A DNA stretch of 64,000 nt from Bacteroidota bacterium (lineage in GTDB: Bacteria > Bacteroidota > Bacteroidia > Flavobacteriales > Flavobacteriaceae). Within the stretch, counting starts at the first letter, position 1; each line of letters opens with the position of its first letter. Shown piece by piece: positions 17,769 through 27,168 of this stretch. The notes under the pieces are model-generated. The model saw nothing but the letters and a program-made list of their open reading frames with translations, did not search any database and was not told where the DNA came from. The translations under genes were made by a program, and so were the position numbers. The DNA is taken from contig JAJRRO010000018.1 of the NCBI GenBank assembly GCA_024279425.1, positions 1-64,000 on the forward strand, read 5' to 3'.

Positions 17769-17814
17769 TTTTTCTTTTCCCTTTTATTTAGTTTCTTATC
17801 CATTGCCAATTCAG

Positions 17815-17822
17815 TACCTTTG
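17815..17822 (+). promoter_or_regulatory. TAnnTTTG -7 element for pruA
   Basis: TACCTTTG lies 29 bases before the pruA ATG. No TTG is seen at the ideal -33 spacing. Confidence 0.5.
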
Positions 17823-17851
17823 GCCAGATTTTTAATCTTAAAAATACAGCG

Positions 17852-19480
17852 ATGGGTAAAGGTTTTTTTCAAGTCCCGACTGCACTTAATGAGCCAATAA
17901 AAAGTTATGCTCCAGGAAGTCCGGAACGAAAGGAAGTATTAGAGCAATATAAATCATATTTCAGTGACCAGGTAGACATTCCCTTTTACATTGGCAACGA
18001 AGAAATAAAGACAGGCAATACCCGCTCAATATCACCCCCTCATGATCATGATCATATTGTAGGCCAGTATCATCTCGCCGATAAAAATCATATTACAAAG
18101 GCCATTGAAAATGCACTTGATTCTAGGGATGCCTGGGCAAATTTGACTTGGGAACAACGAGCAGCTATTTTTCTGAAAGCTGCCGAATTGATTGCTGGAC
18201 CGTATAGGGCTAAAATAAACGCGGCTACTATGATTGCCCAATCAAAGACGATTCACCAAGCCGAAATTGATGCGGCCTGTGAATTTATAGATTTTCTTCG
18301 TTTTAATGTGGAATATATGTCTCAGATTTATGAAGAACAACCAGATTCTTCAGAAGGTATTTGGAATAGGGTAGAATATCGCCCGCTGGAAGGTTTTGTC
18401 TATGCCATAACGCCCTTCAATTTTACAGCCATTGCCGGAAATTTGCCTGCCAGTGCAGCCATGATGGGAAATGTTGTGGTTTGGAAACCAAGCGATAGTC
18501 AAATATTTTCAGCTAAGGTAATTGTCGATGTTTTCAAGGAAGCCGGTCTTCCTGATGGAGTAATCAATGTAGTATACGGAGATCCGATAATGATTACCGA
18601 AACAGTTTTGAATAGCCCCGATTTCAGCGGAATACACTTTACTGGGTCCACCCATGTGTTCAAGGAATTGTGGAAACAGATAGGAACCAACATCCATACC
18701 TATAAAACGTACCCAAGGATAGTAGGTGAAACAGGCGGCAAGGACTTTATATTAGCACATCCAACGGCCAAACCCCAACAAGTTGCTACTGCAATCTCAC
18801 GTGGTGCCTTTGAATTCCAAGGACAGAAATGCAGTGCAGCATCAAGGGTATATTTACCAAAATCCACCTCAAAGGAAATCTTGGATTTAGTGAAGAAAGA
18901 TGTTAATTCCTTCAACAAACCAGGGTCTCCAGAAGATATGGGCAATTTTATAACTGCGGTTATACATGAAGGCTCCTTTGACAAATTGGCAAAATACATT
19001 GACCAGGCCAAAAAAAACAAGAACGCGGAAATAGTAGTCGGGGGTAATTACGATAAATCAAAAGGGTACTTCATTGAGCCCACAGTAATTTTGACCACAG
19101 ACCCTAAATACACAACTATGGAAACTGAGTTGTTTGGACCCGTTGTTACAGTTTATGTTTATGATGATGAGGATTGGACCAAAACATTGACCTTAATAGA
19201 CCAAACCTCTGAATACGCTTTGACCGGAGCTGTTTTATCTACAGATCGCTATGCCATTGACGAAGCTACCAAGGCTTTACAGAACAGTGCCGGAAACTTT
19301 TACATCAATGACAAACCCACAGGGGCGGTTGTTGGCCAACAGCCCTTTGGGGGCGCAAGAGCTTCAGGCACAAACGACAAGGCAGGCTCAGCTCAAAATT
19401 TGTTACGCTGGGTTTCCCCAAGATTAATTAAAGAGACCTTTGTGACTCCTGAAGATTATCGATATCCGTTTTTGGGTTAG
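17852..19480 (+). CDS. pruA: L-glutamate gamma-semialdehyde dehydrogenase (1-pyrroline-5-carboxylate dehydrogenase)
   Basis: Oxidises glutamate-5-semialdehyde to glutamate with NAD+, the second step of proline catabolism. 542 residues, the long stand-alone form. Landmarks are the cofactor loop TPFNFTAIAGNLPASAAMMGNVVVWKPS, HFTGSTHVF, catalytic Glu region GETGGKDF, catalytic Cys in FEFQGQKCSAASR, ETELFGPVVTVYVY and PFGGARASGTNDKAG. There is no proline dehydrogenase (putA/prodh) domain or gene next to it. A strong terminator follows. Confidence 0.96.
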   Translation: MGKGFFQVPTALNEPIKSYAPGSPERKEVLEQYKSYFSDQVDIPFYIGNEEIKTGNTRSISPPHDHDHIVGQYHLADKNHITKAIENALDSRDAWANLTWEQRAAIFLKAAELIAGPYRAKINAATMIAQSKTIHQAEIDAACEFIDFLRFNVEYMSQIYEEQPDSSEGIWNRVEYRPLEGFVYAITPFNFTAIAGNLPASAAMMGNVVVWKPSDSQIFSAKVIVDVFKEAGLPDGVINVVYGDPIMITETVLNSPDFSGIHFTGSTHVFKELWKQIGTNIHTYKTYPRIVGETGGKDFILAHPTAKPQQVATAISRGAFEFQGQKCSAASRVYLPKSTSKEILDLVKKDVNSFNKPGSPEDMGNFITAVIHEGSFDKLAKYIDQAKKNKNAEIVVGGNYDKSKGYFIEPTVILTTDPKYTTMETELFGPVVTVYVYDDEDWTKTLTLIDQTSEYALTGAVLSTDRYAIDEATKALQNSAGNFYINDKPTGAVVGQQPFGGARASGTNDKAGSAQNLLRWVSPRLIKETFVTPEDYRYPFLG

Positions 19481-19497
19481 TACATATGTAATTAAAT

Positions 19498-19537
19498 AAA
19501 AAAGCCCTTATTCTGATTTTGGAATAAGGGCTTTTTT
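19498..19537 (+). terminator. Rho-independent terminator after pruA
   Basis: A 10-bp stem GCCCTTATTC / GAATAAGGGC with an 8-base loop, flanked by A6 and T6, begins 17 bases after the pruA stop. Confidence 0.92.
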
Positions 19538-19591
19538 ACGCAACCAATTTTGTCAATTACATCTAATGGCTGAATTAAAATTTGGCTTTTC

Positions 19592-19939
19592 GTGAAAAAA
19601 CACCTTTGTATACTACTTGTCTTCTTGACTTTATTTTCTTGCGCTGACAATGATGATGTTCGTGGGGACGCTTGCGGAATAGATAATCCCACTGAGAATT
19701 TAACTTGGTTGAAAAACGAGATAAATCAGAGGGGAGCAAATCCATCTTATATTTCCAAATATTTTTACATTGCACAAGCAACTTACAACTCCCAAACCGT
19801 ATTGGTTTATGAGAATTGCTGCCCAACATGCAATACGGTCGTAATCGTATATGACTGTGAGGGAAATTCACTTGGACAAATAAATGTTAATATTGACAGG
19901 GATGAAATAAAGAATGCCAAGATTATTTATCAAGCATAA
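19592..19939 (+). CDS. Small Cys-rich lipoprotein of unknown function
   Basis: 115 residues from a GTG start, the only start giving a full signal: (V/M)KKHLCILLVFLTLFSCADND with lipobox LFSC. The mature part is acidic and contains NLTWLKNEINQRG and a Cys cluster ENCCPTCNTVVIVYDCEGN (four Cys within about 16 residues), suggesting a disulfide or metal knuckle. I do not recognise a named family, though small flavobacterial lipoproteins with this Trp-Leu-Lys and CCP-C arrangement are common. The gene is single, after the pruA terminator. Confidence 0.75.
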   Translation: MKKHLCILLVFLTLFSCADNDDVRGDACGIDNPTENLTWLKNEINQRGANPSYISKYFYIAQATYNSQTVLVYENCCPTCNTVVIVYDCEGNSLGQINVNIDRDEIKNAKIIYQA

Positions 19940-20265
19940 TTTTGCTTGCGAAATAAATTAAAAGAGAATTCTTCTTGTAAAAAACAATTTACACATTTAT
20001 ATAAACACCTCAATTTCCTATTATTAAAAATAACAAATTTGGTTTTAACACAATATCTATGTAAATTTAACGTTAAGTAATTGTAAACTTAGGGCGACTA
20101 AGTGTCAAAGATTTAAAAAAAAGTTAGGAATGAAAGAAGAAAGCAACGATTATAGCTTATCAATGAATAGTTTGTTCGCTTTTTTAAGCAGAGTTCAAAA
20201 ATATATGAAGAACTACGCAAAAAATTGTAGGCATTCTTTTAATTCAATGCTAAGCTTATAGCCAG
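19940..20265. other. AT-rich intergenic stretch
   Basis: 326 bases with no terminator or strong promoter that I can see. The only possible gene is the 43-codon frame listed separately at 20130-20261. Confidence 0.5.
20130..20261 (+). CDS. Possible 43-residue small protein
   Basis: The ATG at 20130 has TTAGGA just upstream, a weak ribosome site. The product begins MKEESNDYSLSMNSLFAFLS and ends RHSFNSMLSL, with moderate amphipathic character and a basic middle (RVQKYMKNYAKNCR). The stop lies 4 bases before the convergent rsmG stop. There is no similarity I recognise; it could be chance. Confidence 0.25.
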   Translation: MKEESNDYSLSMNSLFAFLSRVQKYMKNYAKNCRHSFNSMLSL

Positions 20266-20901
20266 TTAGCCCTTATATTTTAAAGGCAAATACACGACTT
20301 TTTTAGTCTCAAAAAAATCTTCCGTAAAATAATCGGTCAGGTCAAAGGTCTGTGCCCTTCTGTAGTTTTTAAGCTCTTCAGACAAATCACCTCCCTTCAA
20401 ATAGAGAATCCCATTGCGCCTGCCGTGGACCGACTCTTTTTTTATTTTTCCTTTTACCCAGTGTACAAAAGTTGGCATTGCTGCAACTGCACGGCTTACT
20501 ATAAAATCGTATTGGCCATTCAGTTCTTCAACCCTGTTATTGATCGAGGTCACGTTTTTCAATTGCAATCCTTCCACTACCTCTTCGACTACCTTGATTT
20601 TTTTTCCAATAGAATCAACTAGGGTAAATTGGGATTCCGGAAAAAGGATGGCCAGAGGTATTCCAGGGAAGCCACCACCGGTGCCAACATCCAAGATAGC
20701 ACTATTGGGGTTGAATTCCTGTATCTTTGCAATACCCAAAGAATGTAGAACATGGCGTAGAAACAATTCTTCTATATCTCTTCGGGAAACCACATTTATT
20801 TTTAAGTTCCAATCTTTATACAAATCTTCCAGTAGCGTAAACTGTATTCTTTGACTTTCAGATAAATTAGGGAAATATTTAAATATAATCTCAGCTTTCA
20901 T
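20266..20901 (-). CDS. rsmG: 16S rRNA (guanine527-N7)-methyltransferase
   Basis: 211 residues from the ATG at 20901 (MKAEIIFKYFPNLSESQRIQF). A longer start at 20943 would run through the promoter. Landmarks are LYKDWNLKINVVSRRDIEELFLRHVLHSL, the SAM site ILDVGTGGGFPGIPLAI, TLVDSIGKK, INNRVEEL and FIVSRAVAAMPTFVHWV. It methylates G527 of 16S rRNA in the cytoplasm. Single gene, divergent from the desaturase. Confidence 0.95.
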   Translation of the reverse strand: MKAEIIFKYFPNLSESQRIQFTLLEDLYKDWNLKINVVSRRDIEELFLRHVLHSLGIAKIQEFNPNSAILDVGTGGGFPGIPLAILFPESQFTLVDSIGKKIKVVEEVVEGLQLKNVTSINNRVEELNGQYDFIVSRAVAAMPTFVHWVKGKIKKESVHGRRNGILYLKGGDLSEELKNYRRAQTFDLTDYFTEDFFETKKVVYLPLKYKG

Positions 20902-20919
20902 CCTTACCTTTGTATTTCG

Positions 20920-20927
20920 CAAAAATA
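20920..20927 (-). promoter_or_regulatory. TAnnTTTG -7 element for rsmG
   Basis: On the minus strand TATTTTTG lies 18 bases before the rsmG ATG at 20901. A plus-strand TACCTTTG at 20905-20912 overlaps this region and could serve the desaturase gene, but it would leave a ~100-base leader. Confidence 0.5.
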
Positions 20928-21016
20928 ACATATTCACAATCATAACCTTTCTTTAAAGGAGGTTTTGAAAAAAATAAAGCCGTTATTGTAGTATATTTAC
21001 ATAAAGCCCACAGCTG

Positions 21017-22120
21017 ATGGATACAAAGACCATACGATTTTCAAGAAAGGATTCTACGCAATTTTTCAAAACTGTGAATAAAAGGGTCAACGATTATTTT
21101 AAGGACACTAAAAAGCAGAAGACCGGAGATTGGCGATTACATGTAAAGACAATTATAATGTTCTGCGTTTTCCTTACACCATACTTTTTGATTTTAACCT
21201 TAGGTCTTCCGAATTGGGCCAATCTGTTACTCACAATAGTAATGGGAGTAGGAATGGCCGGTGTAGGTATGAATGTAATGCACGATGGCAATCACGGCTC
21301 TTATTCCTCAAAGAAATGGGTCAATAAGATTATGGGAGGGAGTATTTATATACTTGCAGGAAATGTTTACAATTGGCAAGTGCAGCACAACGTCTTACAC
21401 CATACGTATACAAATATCCCCAATCATGATGAAGATTTGGAGGCCGGACGTATTTTGAGGTTTTCCAAACATGCAAAATGGTACAAACATCATAAATTCC
21501 AACATTTTTATTCAGTGCTTCTATATGGGCTTTTGACATTTAACTGGGCTATAACCACTGATTTTCAACAAACGTATCGCTACATGAAGAGAAAACTTTC
21601 TTTTGGTAAACTACCTAATCCCGTTATACATTGGAGTACTTTGGTGGTTACTAAAATGATTTATATCACCATTTGGATTGTATTGCCCATACTGATTTCG
21701 GATATTGCTTGGTGGAAAATTTTATTGGGCTTCTTTATAATGCATTATGTTGCCGGTGTAATTCTCAGTGTTGTATTTCAATTGGCACACGTGGTCAATG
21801 AAGCTGAAACTCCATTACCGGATGAAAATGGCACGATGAAGAACACTTGGGCAATTCATCAACTGTTCACCACAGTTAACTTTGGAACGAAGAACAAGAT
21901 TATCAATTGGTTTACTGGAGGCTTGAACCATCAGGTAGAGCACCATATTTTCCCTAACATTAGTCATATTCATTACACAAATATTTCAAAAATTGTTAAA
22001 CAAACGGCAAAGGAATTTAATTTACCATACAATGAATACAAAACTACTAGAAAAGCTATAATTTCGCACTTCAAACATCTAAAGGAATTGGGTAAAAAAC
22101 CCATATTGCAATACCAGTAA
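21017..22120 (+). CDS. Membrane fatty acid desaturase (acyl-lipid/acyl-CoA type)
   Basis: 367 residues with four or more hydrophobic segments. It carries the three His boxes of di-iron desaturases: HDGNH (HxxxH), HNVLHH (HxxHH) and HQVEHH (QxxHH). It inserts a double bond in fatty acyl chains, affecting membrane fluidity. There is no cytochrome b5 domain, so an external electron donor is needed. The sequence TATATTTA at 20992-20999 is a near match to the -7 consensus, 17 bases before the ATG. The aminotransferase gene follows 13 bases after its stop, so the two may be co-transcribed. Confidence 0.93.
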   Translation: MDTKTIRFSRKDSTQFFKTVNKRVNDYFKDTKKQKTGDWRLHVKTIIMFCVFLTPYFLILTLGLPNWANLLLTIVMGVGMAGVGMNVMHDGNHGSYSSKKWVNKIMGGSIYILAGNVYNWQVQHNVLHHTYTNIPNHDEDLEAGRILRFSKHAKWYKHHKFQHFYSVLLYGLLTFNWAITTDFQQTYRYMKRKLSFGKLPNPVIHWSTLVVTKMIYITIWIVLPILISDIAWWKILLGFFIMHYVAGVILSVVFQLAHVVNEAETPLPDENGTMKNTWAIHQLFTTVNFGTKNKIINWFTGGLNHQVEHHIFPNISHIHYTNISKIVKQTAKEFNLPYNEYKTTRKAIISHFKHLKELGKKPILQYQ

Positions 22121-22133
22121 ATTTATTCGATTT

Positions 22134-23321
22134 ATGAACAACCATTTATCCGAAAGAATTAAAAGCATGTCTACTTCGGCCACTTTAGCTATGGCCGCAA
22201 AAGCAAGAGAATTAAGGGGTCAAGGTAAAGACATCATAGGATTGAGCTTAGGAGAACCTGATTTTAACATCCCTGACTTTATTAAAGATGCCGCTAAACA
22301 AGCTGTTGATGACAATTACAGTAGTTATTCCCCTGTCGATGGTTATGTAGATTTAAAACAAGCTATCTCAAATAAATTCAAAAGAGACAACAACCTTGAT
22401 TATGGTTTAAACCAAATCGTTGTTTCCACAGGGGCAAAACAGTCTTTGGCCAATATTGCCATGATAATGTTGAACAAAGGTGATGAAGTCATACTACCTG
22501 CACCTTATTGGGTTAGTTATAGCGATATTGTAAAGCTGGCTGAAGGTATCCCGGTAGAAGTACTTACGAGCATCGATACTGATTTTAAAATGACACCTAG
22601 TCAACTTGAAGCAGCAATAACCCCAAATACCAAAATGCTTTGGTTCAGTTCACCATGCAACCCCAGTGGTTCGGTATATAGCGAAGAAGAATTGAAGGGT
22701 TTGGCCGAGGTCTTAAAAAAACACCCGAATATTTTTATAGTGTCCGATGAAATATACGAACACATTAATTTTATAGGAGGTCATGTTAGCATTGCGGCGA
22801 TTGACGGTATGTACGACAGAACTATTACTGTAAATGGAGTATCCAAGGCATTCGCCATGACTGGATGGCGTATTGGTTATATTGGCGCCCCTGCTTGGAT
22901 TGCAAAATCATGTACTAAATTCCAAGGACAAAATACAAGTGGAGCCAATGCCATTGCCCAACGTGCAACTATAACTGCATTGGAAGCTCCTGTGAGCAGC
23001 ATACAGTTTATGATCGATGAATTTCACAAAAGAAGAGATTTGATCTTGCAACTTTTAGGAGAGATTGAAGGTTTTAGACTAAACATTCCCGAAGGTGCTT
23101 TTTACGTTTTCCCCGATATTTCCTATTTCTTCGGGAAAACGTTGAACGGAACTACCATAGATAATGCTTCTGACTTTGCACTGTATTTGCTTGAGCAAGC
23201 CAACGTAGCCACTGTAACAGGAGAGGCATTTGGCAATCCCAATTGCATTCGAATTTCATATGCAGCTTCCGAAGAAGAGTTACGGGAGGCTGTTTCGAGA
23301 ATCAAATCTGTTTTACAATAA
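22134..23321 (+). CDS. PLP-dependent aspartate/aromatic-type aminotransferase (class I, subgroup Ib)
   Basis: 395 residues. Landmarks are GLSLGEPDFNIPDFIKDAA, SYSPVDGYVDLKQAI, VSTGAKQSLANIAM, PAPYWVSYSDIVKLAEG, SSPCNPSGSVYSEEEL, SDEIYEHINF and NGVSKAFAMTGWRIGYIGAP with the PLP-binding Lys (SKAFAMTGWR). It most likely transfers amino groups between aspartate and 2-oxoglutarate, as in the Thermus/Bacillus AspB type; aromatic or prephenate substrates are possible. Complete and family-normal in length. Confidence 0.93.
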   Translation: MNNHLSERIKSMSTSATLAMAAKARELRGQGKDIIGLSLGEPDFNIPDFIKDAAKQAVDDNYSSYSPVDGYVDLKQAISNKFKRDNNLDYGLNQIVVSTGAKQSLANIAMIMLNKGDEVILPAPYWVSYSDIVKLAEGIPVEVLTSIDTDFKMTPSQLEAAITPNTKMLWFSSPCNPSGSVYSEEELKGLAEVLKKHPNIFIVSDEIYEHINFIGGHVSIAAIDGMYDRTITVNGVSKAFAMTGWRIGYIGAPAWIAKSCTKFQGQNTSGANAIAQRATITALEAPVSSIQFMIDEFHKRRDLILQLLGEIEGFRLNIPEGAFYVFPDISYFFGKTLNGTTIDNASDFALYLLEQANVATVTGEAFGNPNCIRISYAASEEELREAVSRIKSVLQ

Positions 23322-23347
23322 AAAAACCCGCTGACGCGGGTTTTTTT
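23321..23347. terminator. Bidirectional terminator between aminotransferase and trkH
   Basis: The stem ACCCGC / GCGGGT with a 4-base loop, flanked by an A-run and T7, starts at the aminotransferase stop and overlaps the end of the convergent trkH gene. Confidence 0.88.
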
Positions 23348-24836
23348 ATATTTTCTTCCAAAAGTAAGGGGTTAAAAGTATTAGGACTGTAAATAATTCC
23401 AATCTTCCCAGTAGCATCAGAAATCCACACCACCATTTACCCAACATTGGAAGGTCATTAAAATTACTAAGCGGATTCAGACTACCTAAAGCAGGCCCCA
23501 CATTACCTAAAGATGAAGCTGCCCCACCAATTGCCGATTCAAAATCAAGGCCCAGAAATCCCAATACCATCGAGCCTATTATAAAGGACAACATGTACAG
23601 TACAAAAAACCCAATGATATTGTAGACAATATGTTCCTTTACAGTTTTATTATTATAACGCACCGGTATGATCGCATTCGTATGCAAGGTTCTTTTAAAC
23701 TCCAATAGCCCATTTTTAATGATGAGCAGGTGACGCATAACCTTAATACCGCCCGCAGTTGAACCAGCTGATCCACCAAGAAACATCAATCCGAAAAAGA
23801 AAATCGTCAAAAAAGGCGTCCAACTACTAAAGTCGGCAGTAACAAACCCAGTTGTGGTAACCACTGCCATCACCTGAAAAAGAGCATGCCTAAACGAACT
23901 CTCTTCTGCTCCGTTGACCATTGGATGGTAGTCAGATACTGGTACATTAGCTTGAAAATACACTACTAAAGCTGCAATTATGGTAAAAACAGCAATAAAA
24001 ACCGAATAGAATTTGAATTCCTCATCTTTAATTACCCGTCGAACTTTGCCTTTAAAAGCAAAATAACTTAGAACAAAGTTACTTCCGGCCAAAAACATGA
24101 ACAATATAACAATATATTGAATCAAAGGTTGATCGTTCCAGTACGCCAAACTTGCATTTTTGGTTGAAAAACCGCCGGTCGACAAGGTGGCCAAGGAGTG
24201 GTTTATGGCATCAAAGAACGTCATTCCTGCCAACTTCAACAATAATGTCTCTGCCAACGTATAACCAACATATATGTACCACAGACGTTTTGCCGTATCT
24301 GTAATGCGAGGGTGGAGCTTGTCCGAACTTGGGCCGGGAGCTTCCGCCGCAAATAACTGCATACCTCCTATTCCGAGCAAAGGTAATATGGCAATTGCCA
24401 AAACAATAATTCCCATACCCCCAATCCATTGGGTTAAACTCCGCCACAATAAAATACCTTTTGGCAGTGATTCTATATCATTTAAAATTGTGGCACCTGT
24501 TGTTGTATACCCGGATATGGTCTCAAAAAAAGCGTTAGTCACACTGGGAATTGACCCTGAAAACAAATATGGAAGCATTCCTGACAACGACATCACTATC
24601 CATCCAAAGGTAACTATGATATACCCTTCCTTTCTTTTCACCTCTTTCTTATGCTCCCTTGTAAAATACATTGAAGACACCCCAATAAACATAGAGGTAA
24701 TAGACGCCAAAGCTATATCCAAAGTAACTCCATCATCATATATTCCGCTTACTACGGCCGCTATAAGCATAAAAAGACCATTAAAGAGCAGAAGCAGCCC
24801 CATTAAATGGAATATGATTTTGGAATTAAAGTCCAT
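23346..24836 (-). CDS. trkH: Trk-type potassium uptake protein, membrane subunit
   Basis: The start at 24836 (MDFNSKIIFHLMGLLLLFNGLFML) gives 496 residues and overlaps the trkA stop by one base (TAATG). An upstream in-frame start at 24884 lies within trkA. The protein has about ten helices and the four pore loops of the SKT family: SGYTTTGATIL, ATLSTGGFSTKN, VVTTTGFVTADF and SSLGNVGPALGS, whose Gly residues form the K+ filter. It takes up K+ with the regulatory subunit TrkA encoded directly upstream. Confidence 0.95.
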   Translation of the reverse strand: MDFNSKIIFHLMGLLLLFNGLFMLIAAVVSGIYDDGVTLDIALASITSMFIGVSSMYFTREHKKEVKRKEGYIIVTFGWIVMSLSGMLPYLFSGSIPSVTNAFFETISGYTTTGATILNDIESLPKGILLWRSLTQWIGGMGIIVLAIAILPLLGIGGMQLFAAEAPGPSSDKLHPRITDTAKRLWYIYVGYTLAETLLLKLAGMTFFDAINHSLATLSTGGFSTKNASLAYWNDQPLIQYIVILFMFLAGSNFVLSYFAFKGKVRRVIKDEEFKFYSVFIAVFTIIAALVVYFQANVPVSDYHPMVNGAEESSFRHALFQVMAVVTTTGFVTADFSSWTPFLTIFFFGLMFLGGSAGSTAGGIKVMRHLLIIKNGLLEFKRTLHTNAIIPVRYNNKTVKEHIVYNIIGFFVLYMLSFIIGSMVLGFLGLDFESAIGGAASSLGNVGPALGSLNPLSNFNDLPMLGKWWCGFLMLLGRLELFTVLILLTPYFWKKI

Positions 24837-26185
24837 TATAAGAACAACCTTTCTATTTTTGGAATGGCATTGGGTAAACAACAAACAACAACGCGGTCGC
24901 CAGCTTGGATTTTAAACCCCCCCAAAGCGATTATACCCTTGCCATCCCTAACCACACCACCAATAGTGGCAGATCTTGGAAAGTCGAGCTCGCGAATCAA
25001 TTCACCTGTAACCTTCGAAGTTGGTTTCACCACAAATTCAAGGATTTCGGCATTTATGTTGTTCAGTCTCATCAAGGCCACAACTTCACCTTTTCTTATA
25101 TGCCTGAAAATATTATTAGCCGCCAATAGCTTTTTATTGATAAGCGTATCTATGCCTATTGAATGCGAGAGTTGAAAATAATCCATATTCTCAACAAGGG
25201 CAATTGTCTTTTTTATGTGTTTGGATTTTGCCACCAAACAAGACATTATATTGGTTTCTGAATTTCCCGTCACGGCAATGAAGGCATCCATCAAATCAAG
25301 ACCTTCTTCTTCCAATAATTCTACATTCCTGCCATCACCATTAATTACCAAGGCGTTGGGAAGGTCATCGGCCAAATCAAAAGCTTTTTCTTTATCCTTC
25401 TCAATTAATTTAACATTAAACTTCTTTGCGCAAAGATCACGGGCTGATTTAAATCCGACTTTGCTTCCACCGAGAATCATGACATTCCTGATATCCTCCT
25501 TCTTTTTATCAGTAAGCTTATATAACTCATCTACGCCTTCAGTTGTTGTGATAAAATACACTTGATCACCTTCTTTAAAAATAGTATCTCCACGAGGTAT
25601 AACCGTAAATTGAGTACCTGCCCTTTGTAGTGCAATGGGCATAAAATGAAGCTCAGGAAATACTCGCGCCGCCTCTTTTACCATTTTGCCAACAAAAGGT
25701 GCTGTTTTTTGCAAAGACACACCCACCATAATCAATTTACCACCTTCAAATTCATAAGTGTCATTGAATGCAGACTTGTTCAATAACAGCCCTATTTCTT
25801 CAGCTGCCAATTCTTCGGGTGAAATAAGTTCATCTATGCCCAATTCAGAAAATCGGATAGTATCCTTGTTATCTATGAACTCAGTGTTTGAAATTCTAGC
25901 AATGGTTCTCTTAGAGCCCAATTGTTTGGCCAACATACAAAAGGTAATATTGGTAGTTTCCGAAGAAGTTACACCTATGACAAGTTCAGAATCCTGAACC
26001 CTGGCATCTTTCAAAACCGAAATAGATGTAGCATCACCTCTCAGCACCCTTATATCCAGGTGATTGTCGGCGTACGCCAAACTTTCTTTACGAGTATCTA
26101 TCAAGGTAATATCCTGAGATTCGTACGAGAGTAGTTTTGCCAAGTGAAACCCCACTTCACCAGCTCCGGCAATTATAATTTTCAT
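24836..26185 (-). CDS. trkA: Trk potassium uptake protein, NAD-binding regulatory subunit
   Basis: 449 residues: two copies of RCK_N plus RCK_C. The first Rossmann motif is IIAGAGEVGFHLAKLLSYESQDITLID near the N-terminus; the second is VMILGGSKVGFKSARDLCAKKFNVKLIE near residue 233. Each is followed by a TrkA_C domain (EFEGGKLIMVGVSLQ and EILEFVVKPTSKVTGELI). It gates TrkH in response to nucleotides. First gene of the two-gene trkA-trkH operon. Confidence 0.95.
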   Translation of the reverse strand: MKIIIAGAGEVGFHLAKLLSYESQDITLIDTRKESLAYADNHLDIRVLRGDATSISVLKDARVQDSELVIGVTSSETTNITFCMLAKQLGSKRTIARISNTEFIDNKDTIRFSELGIDELISPEELAAEEIGLLLNKSAFNDTYEFEGGKLIMVGVSLQKTAPFVGKMVKEAARVFPELHFMPIALQRAGTQFTVIPRGDTIFKEGDQVYFITTTEGVDELYKLTDKKKEDIRNVMILGGSKVGFKSARDLCAKKFNVKLIEKDKEKAFDLADDLPNALVINGDGRNVELLEEEGLDLMDAFIAVTGNSETNIMSCLVAKSKHIKKTIALVENMDYFQLSHSIGIDTLINKKLLAANNIFRHIRKGEVVALMRLNNINAEILEFVVKPTSKVTGELIRELDFPRSATIGGVVRDGKGIIALGGFKIQAGDRVVVCCLPNAIPKIERLFL

Positions 26186-26413
26186 GTAACGCTTATGTTG
26201 ATTTCACCGTTAAGACAAACAAGTCTTATATTATATTCAGAAAGAAATACCTTAAAGGGCGATTCGGCTTTTTTACAGCTCATTTGATGGAATGTTTGCA
26301 ACCAATGCAAGGCAAAATTACGTAATTTTTGGGATCGTCCTTAATTTAATAAGCAAAGACAATGTGCAATCCCCTTTAATTGGTAATTAAAAGAATAGCT
26401 GATCACTATATTG

Positions 26414-26421
26414 TATCTTTG
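26414..26421 (+). promoter_or_regulatory. TAnnTTTG -7 element for ubiE-porT
   Basis: TATCTTTG ends 14 bases before the ubiE ATG at 26436, giving a very short leader. Confidence 0.6.
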
Positions 26422-26435
26422 CACAAATTTTTTCA

Positions 26436-27164
26436 ATGGCCAATAAAGTAACTCCATATCAAGATTCCAATCTAGGGAAAAAAGAACAGGTAACCCAAAT
26501 GTTCGATACTATTTCTGAAAACTATGATGGCTTAAATAGGGTTATATCATTTGGTATTGATATTAAATGGAGAAAATGTGTAGTCGCCATCTTAAAAAAG
26601 AAAAAACCTGGAAATATTCTTGATATCGCCACAGGAACCGGAGATTTGGCTATTAACCTTGTTCAAACCGGAGCACATAAAATCGTTGGATTGGACATTT
26701 CTGTCGGTATGCTCGAAGTTGGCAAAAAAAAAGTGTTGAAAAAACAATTGGGAGGGACCATTGATCTAGTTATTGGTGATAGTGAGAACCTGCCTTTTGA
26801 AGATAGTTCTTTTGATGCTATTACCGTGGCTTTTGGGGTTCGAAATTTTGAGACCCTAGAAAAAGGTCTATCTGAGATTTATCGTGTACTAAGATCCGGC
26901 GGTACATTTGTCGTTTTGGAAACCTCTATACCCACAAACAACCCTTACAAACAAGGCTATCGTTTGTATACAAAATACATACTTCCAAAAATTGGTAAAA
27001 TCTTCTCTAAAGATGATTCTGCATATGCCTATTTAAGCGAATCAGCATCAGTTTTTCCACATGGTGTCAACTTCAACAATATTTTGACCAAAATCGGGTT
27101 TATAGATGTAGTGAATAAACCGCAAACCTTTGGGGTTGCCTCTATTTATGTAGCTACAAAATAA
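26436..27164 (+). CDS. ubiE: Demethylmenaquinone methyltransferase
   Basis: Also called menG. It methylates demethylmenaquinone in the last step of menaquinone synthesis, using SAM. 242 residues. Landmarks are VTQMFDTISENYDGLNRVISFGIDIKWRK, SAM motif ILDIATGTGDLAINL, GLDISVGMLEVGKKK, LVIGDSENLPFEDSSFDAITVAFGVRNFE and EIYRVLRSGGTFVVLETS. As Bacteroidota use menaquinone, menG is the functional name, and the quinone is the acceptor of the NQR complex at 9-15 kb. PorT follows 4 bases downstream. Confidence 0.95.
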   Translation: MANKVTPYQDSNLGKKEQVTQMFDTISENYDGLNRVISFGIDIKWRKCVVAILKKKKPGNILDIATGTGDLAINLVQTGAHKIVGLDISVGMLEVGKKKVLKKQLGGTIDLVIGDSENLPFEDSSFDAITVAFGVRNFETLEKGLSEIYRVLRSGGTFVVLETSIPTNNPYKQGYRLYTKYILPKIGKIFSKDDSAYAYLSESASVFPHGVNFNNILTKIGFIDVVNKPQTFGVASIYVATK

Positions 27165-27168
27165 ATTT

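Noticed and set aside
20414-20854. 146-codon open frame on the plus strand
   Set aside because: It is antisense to rsmG, which is clearly the real gene.
24274-24915. 213-codon open frame on the plus strand
   Set aside because: It is antisense to trkH and the end of trkA; both of these have full family motifs.
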